DNA from: Crotalaria pallida
Taxonomy: Eukaryota; Streptophyta; Magnoliopsida; Fabales; Fabaceae
Assembly: GCA_037953625.1 (NCBI GenBank)
Contig: CM075652.1
Coordinates: 15,520,501-15,584,500, forward strand
Length of the DNA stretch: 64,000 nt
Direction: 5' to 3'
Below are positions 53,001 through 64,000 of this stretch, one piece after another. The translations under genes were made by a program, and so were the position numbers. The notes under the pieces were generated by a model. The model was not told the origin of the DNA and searched no databases. It worked only from the letters and a program-made list of their open reading frames with translations. Positions within the stretch are counted from its first letter, which is position 1. Every line of letters begins with the position of its first letter.

Positions 53001-56000
53001 TGGTTAGTTAATCCCAAGGTTAATGACGTGTCTTTGTGGAATTCAGCTTGCAGTGGAGTGCATTTTCTGCTCAGCATGCATCCGCTTTGTGGAGTGTTGT
53101 CCACAAGAGGGGATTACTGGTTTGCACTTTGTAACTATATTGTTGCTATTTTCATATATGTGCATTCATTGTCCAATGAGTGTTTCCCTTAAATCCCTCA
53201 TTTATTCTTCACTACAGAGAAGCTGTGGTCCGGGCTTGAAAATTTTGTTTTCGACTGGCTCATAAATGCTGACAGGTAATGCCATAGTAAATAGAACTAG
53301 GAACTCCATAGCATAGTGACAGTTAATAATATATCTTATACATTTAATATAATAATCAACCCTAGAGCTATTAGGCCATTTTCATTCTTTTATGTTTGAA
53401 TAATATAATGTATTGGGTTGAACAATCAAATACTGTTCCACCTTTTTTCAGTTCAGATTTCGGAAGACAAGGTTAGGTTAGGTTCTTGCTTAAAATTGTT
53501 TTTCCAAACATTTGCTATACTAGTACTCATTTTAGTGTAGATTGCTTCAGCTGTGCAAAAGTGTGGCCAACATTGGATTTTTTTCCAATTTAATTAAGTC
53601 GAACTACAGTAAAGATGAAATTTAAAATTGTTCTCATTCAGACTACACTATGTTGCTTCAGAAAAGAAATATAAAGATTCATTATTAAGTTTCCATAGAC
53701 TTTTATGTTCTTTTATTCATATATGAAACTTTGGGGTGAACTTTGTGAACTCTTGTTGCAGGGTTGTTAGCCAGATTGATTATCCCTCATTGGTTGATTT
53801 GAGGGGGCTTCTTTTGGACTTAGTTGCTCAACTCTTGGGTGCTCTATCCCGCATCAGGTAACTTAAATACCATTGGTAGTACTTGAAACGTGTCCCGTCT
53901 GATCGAGAAATATTTGCCAAGCATGAGCAATGTTCTAAGAAATATTTAATGATTATATTGTCATATTAATCAGATTCATACTCTCAGCTTTGCTTGGTTG
54001 GATGAATTATTATACATTGAACCCTGATTGACTTTAAGCTTTTGGGTTGAATATTTAGTTTTCTTCATCTTGCTATTAAGTTTGGTGGTCTATACTCGCA
54101 TTTAAGTGTTGGTGTTGTACCCAATCCTGAGCCATGGCAAATTTAAACTACTGGCATTGGGGAGGGAATTCAATGTTTTATCATTGTGTAAATTGTAGTG
54201 TTGGCATTTGGTGAACTTGAAACCTATATCACTCCTGGTATCTTTAATTCCTTATTTGTTGTCTCTGATTTCTTTTTTGATTTCTTAATTGATGCCCTTA
54301 TAGTTTATACTAATACTGATGATGGATAAAGTAATGGTAATAGATTCAACTAGAAAAAGTAATAGGGTTACTGGTACGCTTAGTTGCTTTCTGAGATTTG
54401 AATTCCCTTCTGGTAAGGCTTCTTTCAGCATAAATCTTACATCTAGCTTCTGGAAAAGGGAAATTGGATGCCTGTGGGATTCACTTCTTTTAAGGGTTTG
54501 CTCTTTATTGGGTCTTTCCTGCTCTCTCTCATTCTATGTTCGTATTACAATTGTTCTTTATGCACTTGAAATTCATTTGTCGACTCAGTTGTGGCAAGGC
54601 AGCAAAGGTGTTTCTCGAGAGAAAGATCTTTGGAACAAAAAAATTTATTTCTTTAATACTAACTAATACAACAACAACTAAGCCTTTGTCCCACTAGGTG
54701 GGGTCGGCTACATGGATCAAACGACGCCATAAAGGCCTATCATAAATCATGTCTTTTGATAAGGCATTGATTGCCAAATCCTTCTCAATTGTTTCGCCTA
54801 TAGTTTTTCTAGGTCTTCCTCTTCCTCTAGCCCTTGTAGTACCCTCCATTTGGTCTACCCTCCTAACCGGGGCTTCCACCGGTCTCCTCCACACATGCCC
54901 AAACCACCTAAGACGAGTAGTTAGTTTTGTAAATTTTATGTGAATATATTGTAACATTACAATTTTACCCCTCCACTTTACTTGGAAAGTTCACATTCAT
55001 TAATGAATAATAAAAAATATAGTTAGTCAAAGCATTTGATAAGGGCAAAAAAGAGAAAAAAAACAATTAATGATGCATAGGAAATAAAAAGTGTCATATA
55101 TATAAAACCAAAGATTTATTCTAAAAGGTGCCCTATATATAGGACCAGAGGGAGTATTGTTTTAGCATTTGTATTATACTCTCTCCGTTTCAGAAAGTTT
55201 GACCTTTTAGGACTGAGCACACATATTAAGAAAGTGTTAATTATTCTAGATATTATGTATAATATGTTAAAAATATCCCTATTTAATCTTTATTGAAAAT
55301 TGTAGTAGTATTTAATTTTTATTAGTAAGTGTGTCCATTAATTATGTATAGTGGTTTAGAGATGAGAGAGATGATAAAAGTATAATTAAAGAAATTAAAT
55401 GTACACTCACTTCTACATTTCACTTGTGGAGTCCTGGATTATGAAGCTTTTTATTTTTTACATGGTTACTGGTTTGGTATGAATGTGTGTGTTAAATTTT
55501 AAAATTTAAGGGTTGCTTCTGCATCTTCCATTCTGACTATGGTTCAATTAAGTTATGGCCAAGAGTATGAGGTTGGTCCATTGCTGCCATACTTTTTGTC
55601 TTATCTATACAATCTTTTTTTTATTTAATGGCATTCCTTACTTGTTTTTACAGGTTTAGTTCTGTTACTGAGCGGTTTTTCATGGAACTCAATACCCGTC
55701 GAATTGACACCAGTGCCGCTAGAAGTGAAACACTAAGTATAATTAATGGGATGCGCTACCTGAAACTTGGGGTATGTGTAAAGTTAAATGTTTTCTGGAT
55801 AACGTTACATGATATTAGTTTAATATAAGCTTCTTCTTAGGTTAAAACCGAGGGTGGATTGAATGCATCTGCCTCCTTTGTGGCAAAAGCAAACCCATTA
55901 AATCGTGCTCCTCATAAACGGAAAAGTGAGCTTCACCATGCTCTATGCAATATGGTTTCAAATATCCTAGCACCTCTTGCAGATGGTGGAAAAGGCCAGT

Positions 56001-59000
56001 GGCCACCTTCTGGTGTAGAGCCAGCACTTACATTGTGGTATGAAGCTGTTGGACGTATAAGGGTTCAGCTGGTGCATTGGATGGACAAACAAAGCAAACA
56101 CATTGCAGTAAGTGATTCTCCTACCAGTGTTATTATTTTTACTTGCCTTCAAATGCTAGGTATGCTAAAGTTATGTCTTGTTGCCATCCAGGTTGGGTAC
56201 CCATTGGTAACGCTTCTTCTGTGTCTTGGTGATCCTCAAATATTTCACAACAACTTAAGTTCTCACATGGAGCAACTCTACAAACTTCTTCGGGTAAGTT
56301 CAAATTGCATAGGCTAAATTTACATTTGAGTCATGGCAGATATTATATGTACCAAGTTCATTACATTGAACATCAAATGAAATTTGAGCTTAAAGTTGAA
56401 CTAGATAGTTATCTCACAAACTGTGCATGGTAAAATGCTCAGGTTTCAGCTAATTATGACTCATTACTGTTAAGCTGACCACTTCATTTGAAAAGAACGA
56501 TAATCTATATAATTACAAAAAGACATTAATTATTTTGTTCTATTTGCTTTCTTTCCTCTTTCTAGTGATCCTTCTCTTAAAGTAACTAGACACATATAAT
56601 TTGTATTTCTCACTTTATAAGTATAAGTGGGTAATTGGAGTTCATAATCACTTTATTATTTGTCTCCATTATGATTTTTTAATTATTTGACTTTTCTGCT
56701 CCCTTGTTGGAATTGCATCATACAGGATAAGAATCACCGTTTCATGGCATTGGATTGTCTTCATCGAGTTTTAAGATTTTACTTGAGTGTCCATGCATCT
56801 AACCAGCCCCCAAATCGCATATGGGATTACCTAGACAGTGTAACTTCACAACTTTTGGCAGTACTCAGGAAAGGATTGCTTACTCAGGATGTCCAACATG
56901 ATAAACTTGTTGAGTTCTGTGTAACTATAGCTGAACATAACCTTGATTTTACCATGAATCATATGATACTGGAACTGCTCAAGCAAGACAGCCCCAGTGA
57001 AGCAAAGGTTATCGGGCTTCGTGCCTTGCTTGCCATTGTCATGTTGCCTTCAAGTCAGCACTTTGGTTTGGATATTTTTAAAGGTACAACTAGTCATAAA
57101 TCAAGAATATTTTACATGGTTACAAACTTACAATTGATATTTTTTGGTCTATTGTCCGCTTTAAAATTTAACACTTCTGTTGAATGAGCAGGTCATGATA
57201 TTGGCCACTACATTCCAAAAGTGAAAGCTGCTATTGAGTCAATATTAAGGTCGTGTCACAGAACCTATAGTCAAGCACTTTTGACATCTTCAAGGACTAC
57301 TATAGGTAATCGCTTCAGCTATTATATGCCAGCTATGTGACTTATTCTGTATTTGCTTTACTGCTAACTTTCTTACTGCCATCATGAAACATTTTTATTA
57401 ATAAGTAAATATTTTGTAGATGCTGTAACCAAGGAAAAATCTCAAGGTTATCTGTTTCGCTCTGTGCTAAAGTGCATCCCTTATTTAATAGAAGAAGTTG
57501 GGCGAAGTGATAAAATTACTGAAATAATACCGCAACATGGAATAAGCATTGATCCTGGTGTTCGCGAGGAAGCAGTGCAAGTACTAAACCGCATTGTGAA
57601 ATACCTACCCCACCGTCGTTTTGCAGTAATGAAAGGGATGGCCAACTTCATTTTACGACTTCCTGATGAATTCCCTCTTCTCATTCAAACATCTTTAGGG
57701 CGTCTGTTGGAACTCATGCGCTTTTGGAGATCTTGTCTTATAGATGATAGAATGCAAATTGATGCAGATACAAAATCTATGGGGCATGAAAATGAGCGAT
57801 TCAGAAAGTCTTCCTTCCAACAATCAGGCGAAGCAATTGAATTTCGTGCATCAGAAATTGATGCAGTTGGCCTCATATTTCTTAGTTCTGTTGATAGTCA
57901 AATTAGGCATACAGCATTGGAATTATTGCGATGTGTTCGGGCACTGAGAAATGATATTCGGGACCTGAGATTACATGAGCAACCAAATCATATTTTGAGA
58001 TATGAAGCTGAACCAATATTTATAATTGATGTTCTAGAAGAACATGGGGTACAGATTTGTCTTTATTTTTATTTTATCTCATAGTTCGAATTTATCTGAA
58101 TGATAATTTATTGTCTTTTTATGGGGAACACTTTCTCCTTTTATTTATTTATTTATTTTGAGGTTCAATCATGTTAGGTTGAGTTCTAACGTTAAATAAA
58201 AATTTAAATTTTTGGATATTACAGGATGAGATTGTTCAGAACTGTTATTGGGACACGGGGAGACCGTTCGATTTGAAACGAGAACCTGATTCCATTCCAC
58301 CTGATGTGACACTTCAATCTATAATATTTGAGAGCCCTGACAAGAACAGGTGGGCTCGGTGTCTTAGTGAGTTAGTCAAATACGCTGCTGAGCTTTGTCC
58401 AAGCTCCGTTCAGGAAGCTAAGTAAGTTTTTTTTTTCTTTTTTATTATATTCTGCTGAAGGCTAAGCGGTGTAGTACCAGAGCTATTTTAGAATAAAATA
58501 ATGAGCAAAGAAAATAAGTTTCTATATGTTAATTGATTAGACAATAATCTTTTTACAGCTGTAAAATCAGGGTTGTTAAATAGCGGCCATAGCGGCGCTA
58601 TAGCGCTATAGCGTAGCGGTTTTTATGCTTACCGCTATACGCTTTGCATAGCGTTGCGGCAAACGCTATTTTGGGCGTTGCGGCCGCTTTTCGTTGTAGC
58701 GCTATAGCGTTTAATAGCGGAAATGTGGAAAAAAACCTTATTTTTTGTCTGTTTTTTTAAATAAATCCATCGGGCTTTTTTTAAGTTTGGGTTAAAAAGG
58801 AGTGACTTTTCACTACTCCGAATCCTAATATTTTATATACACTCCTTGTGACCATTCTTCTCCCTCACGCTATTCTCCATCACGTTATTGTTCAAGTCTT
58901 CTCATCTCCTCTCCCGTTGCTCTCCATTTGGTGCAAGTCTCCATTCTCCTTTCACTTCAATTGCAAGCTTCTCCTCCCTCCCAAGCAACTCTATTCTCCA

Positions 59001-62000
59001 GCAAGTCAGCAACTGCTCCAGGTTTTTATTCTCTATCTTCTTCACTTATTTCTAAAGAAGAAGTGAAGAAGCTGAAGGACATGCCCCAATACCCAACACC
59101 AACAGCGACAATGATTATGTTATGGAAGAGTAGTGGAATGAATAGATTTTTAGTGTTTAACTTGCTCTAAGTTTTTTTTTTTATTATTCCTGTTTGTTGG
59201 TTTAGTACTTTAGTATAAGTTTTTGGTATGTTGAATTGTTGATACTTGGTACTGTTGGTCTTTTGGTATGTTTTTACTTGGTATTGTTGGTTTTTTTTTT
59301 TTTTTTTAATTATAATGACATTATGCTTATGCTATAGCTTTTTCAGTCTTTTTTTTTTTTTTTTTTTTTTATAATTTTACTTAAAGTATTACTTTTGTAT
59401 GTTTTTCTTTCTTTTTATAGCTACATTTTTTTCCTATAAATATTGCTAATTTCATATTCCGCTATTTGGCCGCTACGCTATCCGCTATTTTGTATAGCGG
59501 AATTTTGGTCTACCGCTATCCGCGATCAATAACACTGTGTAAAATCCCTTTATATAGGATAGAAATATAATAACAAAACCCAATTTTCAATCCCCCCCCC
59601 CCCCCCCAAGATTGCAAATTGACATCATCAAAATTTAGCCTCTTAAACCACTAAAGCTAGTGAACAAAACTTGGTTCAATGACCTAGGGCACACTCAACA
59701 TGCACTAAAATGGCCTTAAAATCTGTTACGCACATAGACAGCAGCAAAAGTGTGAAGAGGCGGAGAAAAAATTCTGAACAAGCACCACATAATATGTAGT
59801 TGGTAGTTGGTACATGAGTATGACACAGCAGGAGCCTTATGTGCCAGCATCAACATATCATTAATATGAATTATTTATGTTAGCCAAAACAGTTAAGTAA
59901 AAGACATGTCCTCTATTCAAAGAATGAGTTAGAAAATGGAAAAAAGGATTTGAATAAAAACTGTCAAGTCCAAATTAGGAGACACGTGAAAAACTCTGCC
60001 TGTGTTTTACATAGCCAGTATCATGCCCAGATAAAAGCGAAGGGTTGTGCTCAGTAGCCAATAAACTTTGTTGAATCCCTATGTCGTGGACAAAAGATAT
60101 AGTTGTGTTAATGCTAGGTTGTTACCTGTAAGCAACTCATCATGCTGTATGGTTCGAGTAGTGTCAAACCGGTAATGAATGTTAGAGATAAATTGTCCTG
60201 GACTTTTTGACAAATGTAATTGTACATTGTGCCTCTATATATTTGATTGGTTGTTTTAATATCACTTGACTCTGAGCAGGGTAGAGGTTATGCAACGTCT
60301 TGCTCATATCACACCTGTTGAGTTAGGTGGAAAAGCTCATCAGTCGCAAGATGTTGATAATAAACTGGACCAGTGGCTTATGTATGCCATGTTTGTCTGT
60401 TCATGTCCACCAGCTGCTCGAGAGTCCAGTGGAATTGGAGGAATCAAAGATCCTTACCATCTTATTTTCCCTTCACTAAAATCTGGATCCGATGCACAAG
60501 TTGTAAGTACACCTGACTAAACCTATCCACAAGTCCATCTTCACAAACAAAATCTGACGGTCTCATTAAAGATGAAGATTTACATGCATCATGTGCTAAT
60601 ACTTTTAGTTTTTTTCGTCCTCTACTTTTGATGTCTCTATTTACTGCTAAGGTTTCTGATATAGCATGCAGCCACCATGGCTCTTGGCCGCTCACACTTG
60701 AAAGCAGGCGAAATCATGTTTAGTGAGCTTGCATCTTTTATTGAAGAGATTTCTTCCGAGACAGAAGGAAAACCAAAGTGGAAGGTACTGTTATGGATCA
60801 AGAAATAAATGATAAGGATGTCTTTGTTTTGATTTAGTTCTATTAGCTTATAAATGATAAGGATATTGTGATAATAAAAGAAATAAAAAACATTTTCAGA
60901 ATTTGTATTTTTTAAATATTCGTTTAATCATTACTTTGGTTGCTTCATCTCTTTTATTTATTTATTTATATCAGAGATTGGTACTTACTAGTTATGTTTT
61001 ATGGATAGAGTCAAAAGGCTCGTCGTGAAGAACTCCGTGTCCACACTGCAAATATATATCGCACTGTTGCAGAAAATATATGGCCTGGCATGATAGTAAA
61101 TAAGTCAGTGTTCCGCCTCCATTATCTTAAATTCATCGATGAGACAACCAGACTAATCTCAACATCTCCTCCTGAAAGTTTTCAAGATATGCAACCGTTC
61201 CGCTATGCGCTAGCTAGCGCTCTAAGATCCGTAGCTCCTGAGTTTGTTGATTCAAAATCAGAGAAATTTGACGTCAGAACTAGAAAGCGCCTATTTGATC
61301 TTCTTCTCTCCTGGTGTGATGATACAGGAAGTACATGGGGGCAAGATGGCGTCAGTGATTATCGACGTGAAGTTGATCGTTACAAGTCTTCTCAACATGC
61401 ACGATCAAAAGATTCTGTGGATAAAATATCATTTGACAAAGAATTGAATGAACAGGTTGAGGCAATCCAGTGGGCATCCATGAATGCAATAGCGTCACTT
61501 TTATATGGACCATGCTTTGATGACAATGCAAGGAAAATGAGTGGCCGTGTGATATCTTGGATTAATGGTTTGTTTTTGGAGCCTACACCGAGGGCTCCGT
61601 TTGGTTTCTCTCCAGCTGATCCAAGAACTCCATCGTATACCAAGTATCAGGGTGAAGGTGGCCGTGGAAATGCTGGTCGTGATAGGCTTAGGGGTGGCCA
61701 TCACCGTGTTTCTTTAGCAAAATTGGCTTTGAAGAATCTTTTGCTTACAAATTTGGACCTGTTTCCTTCCTGCATTGATCAGGTAATATCTTCATGCGGT
61801 ATTGTGCATGACATGCCAATAATCTTTGTGCACCTATTTAAGAATGAGGCAGTAAAGTTTGATTACTGTTTAAAAGCCACAGGCTGAGTGCTTTTATATT
61901 ACCTTTCAGGGTTAATGAAGGTATTCACATAAGTAAATTAACTCATTCACCGAACAAAAAACAAAGTAAATTGTCTTACGATGCCTAAGGACATATCATT

Positions 62001-64000
62001 TGTCTGGGTATTTAGAGAATGATAGTCTCATAACCCAAACTCCATCTTTCTGTTGGTTGTGATTTAGTTTCCACCTGCAAGCCATGGCCGAATGACCTAT
62101 TTGAGGCTATAAAGAATATAAAGAAACATGAGTGCAGAAAGCAAGCCGGGATTTGAATCATGCTTGTAACTCTTCCAAGCCAGATTTCCTTAAAGAAGTT
62201 GTAGCAAGAGTAAACTTCATCCTTTAATAAGCGACAAAGTGTGAATGTGTGATCGTTTATCCCAACACAACAAATGGTGATGCGTTAATCGGGAAGGCCA
62301 TAACATGTATCACTTAACTCAATAATTCCACCTCCTACGGTCATCAATGGTTTATGGTCTGGACAGTGAACTATTTATATGTGGTCTCTGCATGACACTG
62401 TTCAAATAACATGAACTGGGAGGAAAGAACATTTTCTTTTTCTACGTGCAATATGCTTTTAACTTTTTGCATGACCAATTCTTCTTGCACCATTCCCTTT
62501 TGATCTTGTCAGGAGTCATTTTGTCTTCTTTATTTCCTTTTTTTTTCCTGATCTTGCTTCCCTTGTATTATATCTTATGTGGACCTATCTGTTTTGTTGT
62601 TGACATTAAAGCTTATACAACTTCATTGTTTCTTGTAGTGTTACTACTCTAATTCTTCTGTAGCTGATGGGTACTTCAGTGTACTGGCGGAGGTTTACAT
62701 GCGCCAAGAGATACCAAATTGTGAAATACAGAGACTCTTGAGTCTGATCCTTTACAAGGTTGTGGACCCATCGAGACAAATTCGTGATGATGCCCTTCAG
62801 ATGCTCGAAACACTTTCTGTTCGTGAATGGGCTGAGGATGGCATTGAAGGCTCGGGAAGTTATCGAGCTGCTGTTGTCGGCAACCTTCCTGACTCCTACC
62901 AACAATTCCAATACAAGCTTTCCTGTAAACTTGCCAAAGATCATCCTGAACTGAGCCAGCTTCTTTGTGAGGAGATTATGCAAAGGCAATTAGATGCTGT
63001 TGATATTATTGCTCAACATCAGGTCTTAACATGCATGGCTCCATGGATTGAAAACCTTAATTTCTGGAAGCTCAAGGAAGGCTGGAGTGAAAGGCTATTG
63101 AAAAGTCTTTACTACGTAACATGGCGGCATGGAGACCAGTTTCCCGATGAAATTGAGAAACTTTGGAGCACAATTGCTAGCAAAAATAGGAATATTAGTC
63201 CTGTCTTAGACTTCTTGATCACAAAAGGCATTGAAGACTGTGATTCAAATGCATCAACTGAAATAAGTGGTGCATTTGCTACATATTTCAGTGTTGCAAA
63301 GCGGGTAAGTCTTTATTTAGCACGGATATGCCCTCAGCGCACTATAGATCACCTAGTTTTCCAATTGTCTCAACGACTACTGGAGGATAGCATTGAGCTG
63401 GTCGGTCCAAGTGCAAGTAAGGGTGATGCCGGTGCAAATTTTGTGTTAGAGTTCTCGCAAGGTCCTGCTGTGGCCCAAATGGCTTCAGTTATGGATAACC
63501 AACCGCACATGTCCCCATTGCTTGTAAGGGGCTCTCTTGATGGTCCACTAAGAAATGTTAGTGGAAGCTTGAGCTGGAGAACAGCAGGTATGACAGGCCG
63601 GAGTGTCTCAGGCCCATTGAGTCCAATGCCTCCAGAGTTGAATATTGTTCCAGTAAATGCAGGGCGATCTGGGCAGCTCCTTCCAGCTTTGGTTAACATG
63701 TCAGGACCCTTGATGGGTGTTAGAAGTTCAACAGGAAGTTTGCGAAGCCGCCATGTTTCCCGGGACAGTGGAGATTATCTTGTTGACACCCCAAACTCTG
63801 GTGAAGATGGACTACATGCTGGGAGTGCCGTGAGTGCAAAAGAACTTCAATCAGCCTTACAGGGTCATCAGCAGCACTCACTTACACATGCAGATATAGC
63901 ACTGATTCTTCTAGCTGAAATTGCATATGAGAATGATGAAGACTTCCGCCAATACTTGCCTCTACTCTTTCATGTCATCTTTGTTTCTATGGATAGCTCA
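50040..64000 (+). CDS. FURRY-like cell morphogenesis protein (PAG1-type), 5' part, continues past window
   Basis: Seventeen exons were found by GT...AG joints that keep frame: 50040-50138, 50253-50371, 51627-51672, 53047-53119, 53218-53275, 53762-53857, 55654-55771, 55841-56107, 56192-56293, 56726-57083, 57192-57305, 57420-58048, 58225-58421, 60280-60502, 60665-60784, 61009-61782 and 62639 to the edge. Together they give about 1,585 residues, against roughly 2,150 for plant family members. The start MKAGSSAAKLIVDALLQRFL and the long HEAT/armadillo-like helical body (e.g. ALDCLHRVLRFYLS, EIMFSELASFIEEI) match plant FURRY/cell-morphogenesis proteins, which act with NDR-type kinases and the cytoskeleton in polarised growth. 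No stop or frameshift was seen. The large introns 3, 6 and 13 hold transposons. Confidence 0.92.
50406..50680. mobile_element. Stowaway-like MITE in FURRY intron 2
   Basis: Ends CTCAGCTCCGTTTCATATGT and the inverse ACATATGAAACAGAGGGAG, flanked by TA. Confidence 0.7.
50692..50957. mobile_element. MULE-MITE-like element in FURRY intron 2
   Basis: The left GTAAACTATTAGTTTCGTCCC and right end (inverse GACTAAACTACCATTTTC) are similar inverted arms containing several TTCGTCCC motifs. The ends are approximate. Confidence 0.45.
51030..51480. repeat. AGCTTATAAGCT-rich MITE-like stretch
   Basis: Many direct and inverted copies of AGCTTATAAGCT and close variants, ending near CAAACAGAGCC. It probably represents a decayed TIR element in intron 2. 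Confidence 0.4.
51975..52200 (+). mobile_element. SINE-LINE chimera in FURRY intron 3
   Basis: About 51980-52045 is a SINE head with A-box-like TTGCTTAGTGGCCAAG, B-box-like AGTTCGAATCCTGG and CAGCCTCTCCGCTTGCGGG. It runs straight into about 52046-52200, whose frames resemble the C-terminal end of a plant LINE (KKDLEINAL, FMTD, then a TTTGTTTGTTGTTG tail). The LINE tail at 54667-54957 has the same order of residues in intact form. Confidence 0.55.
52425..52799. mobile_element. MITE-like element in FURRY intron 3
   Basis: The left GGTGGCCATGACAGGATAAG and right end (inverse GGTGGACAGATAGGATATG) are similar inverted arms, with repeats of GGATATGATA and CTATCATATCC. Boundaries are approximate. 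Confidence 0.45.
54667..54957 (-). mobile_element. 5'-truncated LINE tail in FURRY intron 6
   Basis: The minus strand encodes RLRWFGHVWRRPVEAPVRR, then a GRGRPRKT motif and IEKDLAINALSKDMIYDRPL to a stop, the usual C-terminus of plant LINE ORF2. The 3' end has a (TTG)n-type tail (on the plus strand ACAACAACAAC at 54669). There is no reverse-transcriptase core, so this is a dead 5' truncation. Confidence 0.8.
55180..55420. mobile_element. Probable Stowaway-like MITE in FURRY intron 6
   Basis: CTCTCTCCGTTTCAGAAAG follows TA at about 55180. A neighbouring MITE end, GGACCAGAGGGAG before TA, lies at about 55143-55156. Right boundary uncertain. Confidence 0.35.
58568..59537. mobile_element. Non-autonomous hAT element in FURRY intron 13
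   Basis: The 8-bp duplication TGTAAAAT flanks it at 58560-58567 and 59538-59545. The ends are CAGGGTTGTTAAATAGCGG and the inverse CAGTGTTATTGATCGCGG. Subterminal regions are packed with AGCGCTATAGCG/TAGCGG repeats in both orientations. A short piece at about 59105-59150 resembles a hAT transposase C-terminus but has stops. The middle carries long T runs. Confidence 0.85.
59592..59607. repeat. Run of 16 C
   Basis: A homopolymer of C in otherwise AT-rich intron 13. Its length may be unreliable. Confidence 0.9.

Noticed and set aside
54319..54666. 115-residue gene in FURRY intron 6
   Set aside because: No recognisable domain and on the same strand within an intron. It ends at the LINE tail and is probably chance coding potential.

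Overview
The window is nuclear DNA of a dicot, most likely a legume. It is AT-rich, its genes have introns, and it is dense in plant transposons. It carries receptor-like proteins (RLPs) of the EIX type, a plant BLOC-1 subunit, a plant-mobile-domain relic and a FURRY-type gene. Nothing bacterial or organellar is present. No species call is possible from sequence alone.

Region by region: 1-8.1 kb is layered transposon debris. It holds two abutting terminal-inverted-repeat (TIR) elements (343-859 and 870-1832), the second with a possible captured gene exon. A decayed Ty3/gypsy 5' end follows (LTR, tRNA-Asp-type primer site, gag), broken by a mini-CACTA element. Next come a probable endogenous pararetrovirus relic (about 4.1-5.3 kb), a lone Ty1-copia LTR and two MITE-like elements. 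From 8.1 to 34.4 kb is a cluster of three EIX-like LRR receptor-like protein genes. Copy 1 (8307-11056) has a one-base frameshift, copy 2 (18494-21169) is intact, and copy 3 (minus strand, 34398-25309) is split by a young Ty1-copia element (27488-33854). A small intact BLOS2 gene (13643-14097) lies between copies 1 and 2. Its 3' flank recurs twice downstream, which shows that an RLP+BLOS2 unit was duplicated and that the second BLOS2 was then deleted.

From 34.4 to 49.7 kb is a gene-poor stretch. It contains a 1.8-kb foldback element able to form one very long hairpin, several Stowaway-like MITEs, and a degenerate plant-mobile-domain pseudogene split by a 6-kb LTR-like insertion with a perfect 5-bp target duplication. 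Tandem repeats and a SINE are also present. From 50.04 kb to the right edge runs the 5' three-quarters of a large FURRY/cell-morphogenesis gene. All 17 exons seen are in frame, although its introns hold a SINE/LINE chimera, a LINE tail, MITEs and a hAT element.

Functionally, the RLPs are predicted plasma-membrane immune receptors without kinases. BLOS2 acts in endosomal sorting and FURRY in cell-shape control. There is no sign that these genes form one pathway. The coherent story is birth and death in an RLP cluster driven by duplication, single-base damage and retrotransposition.
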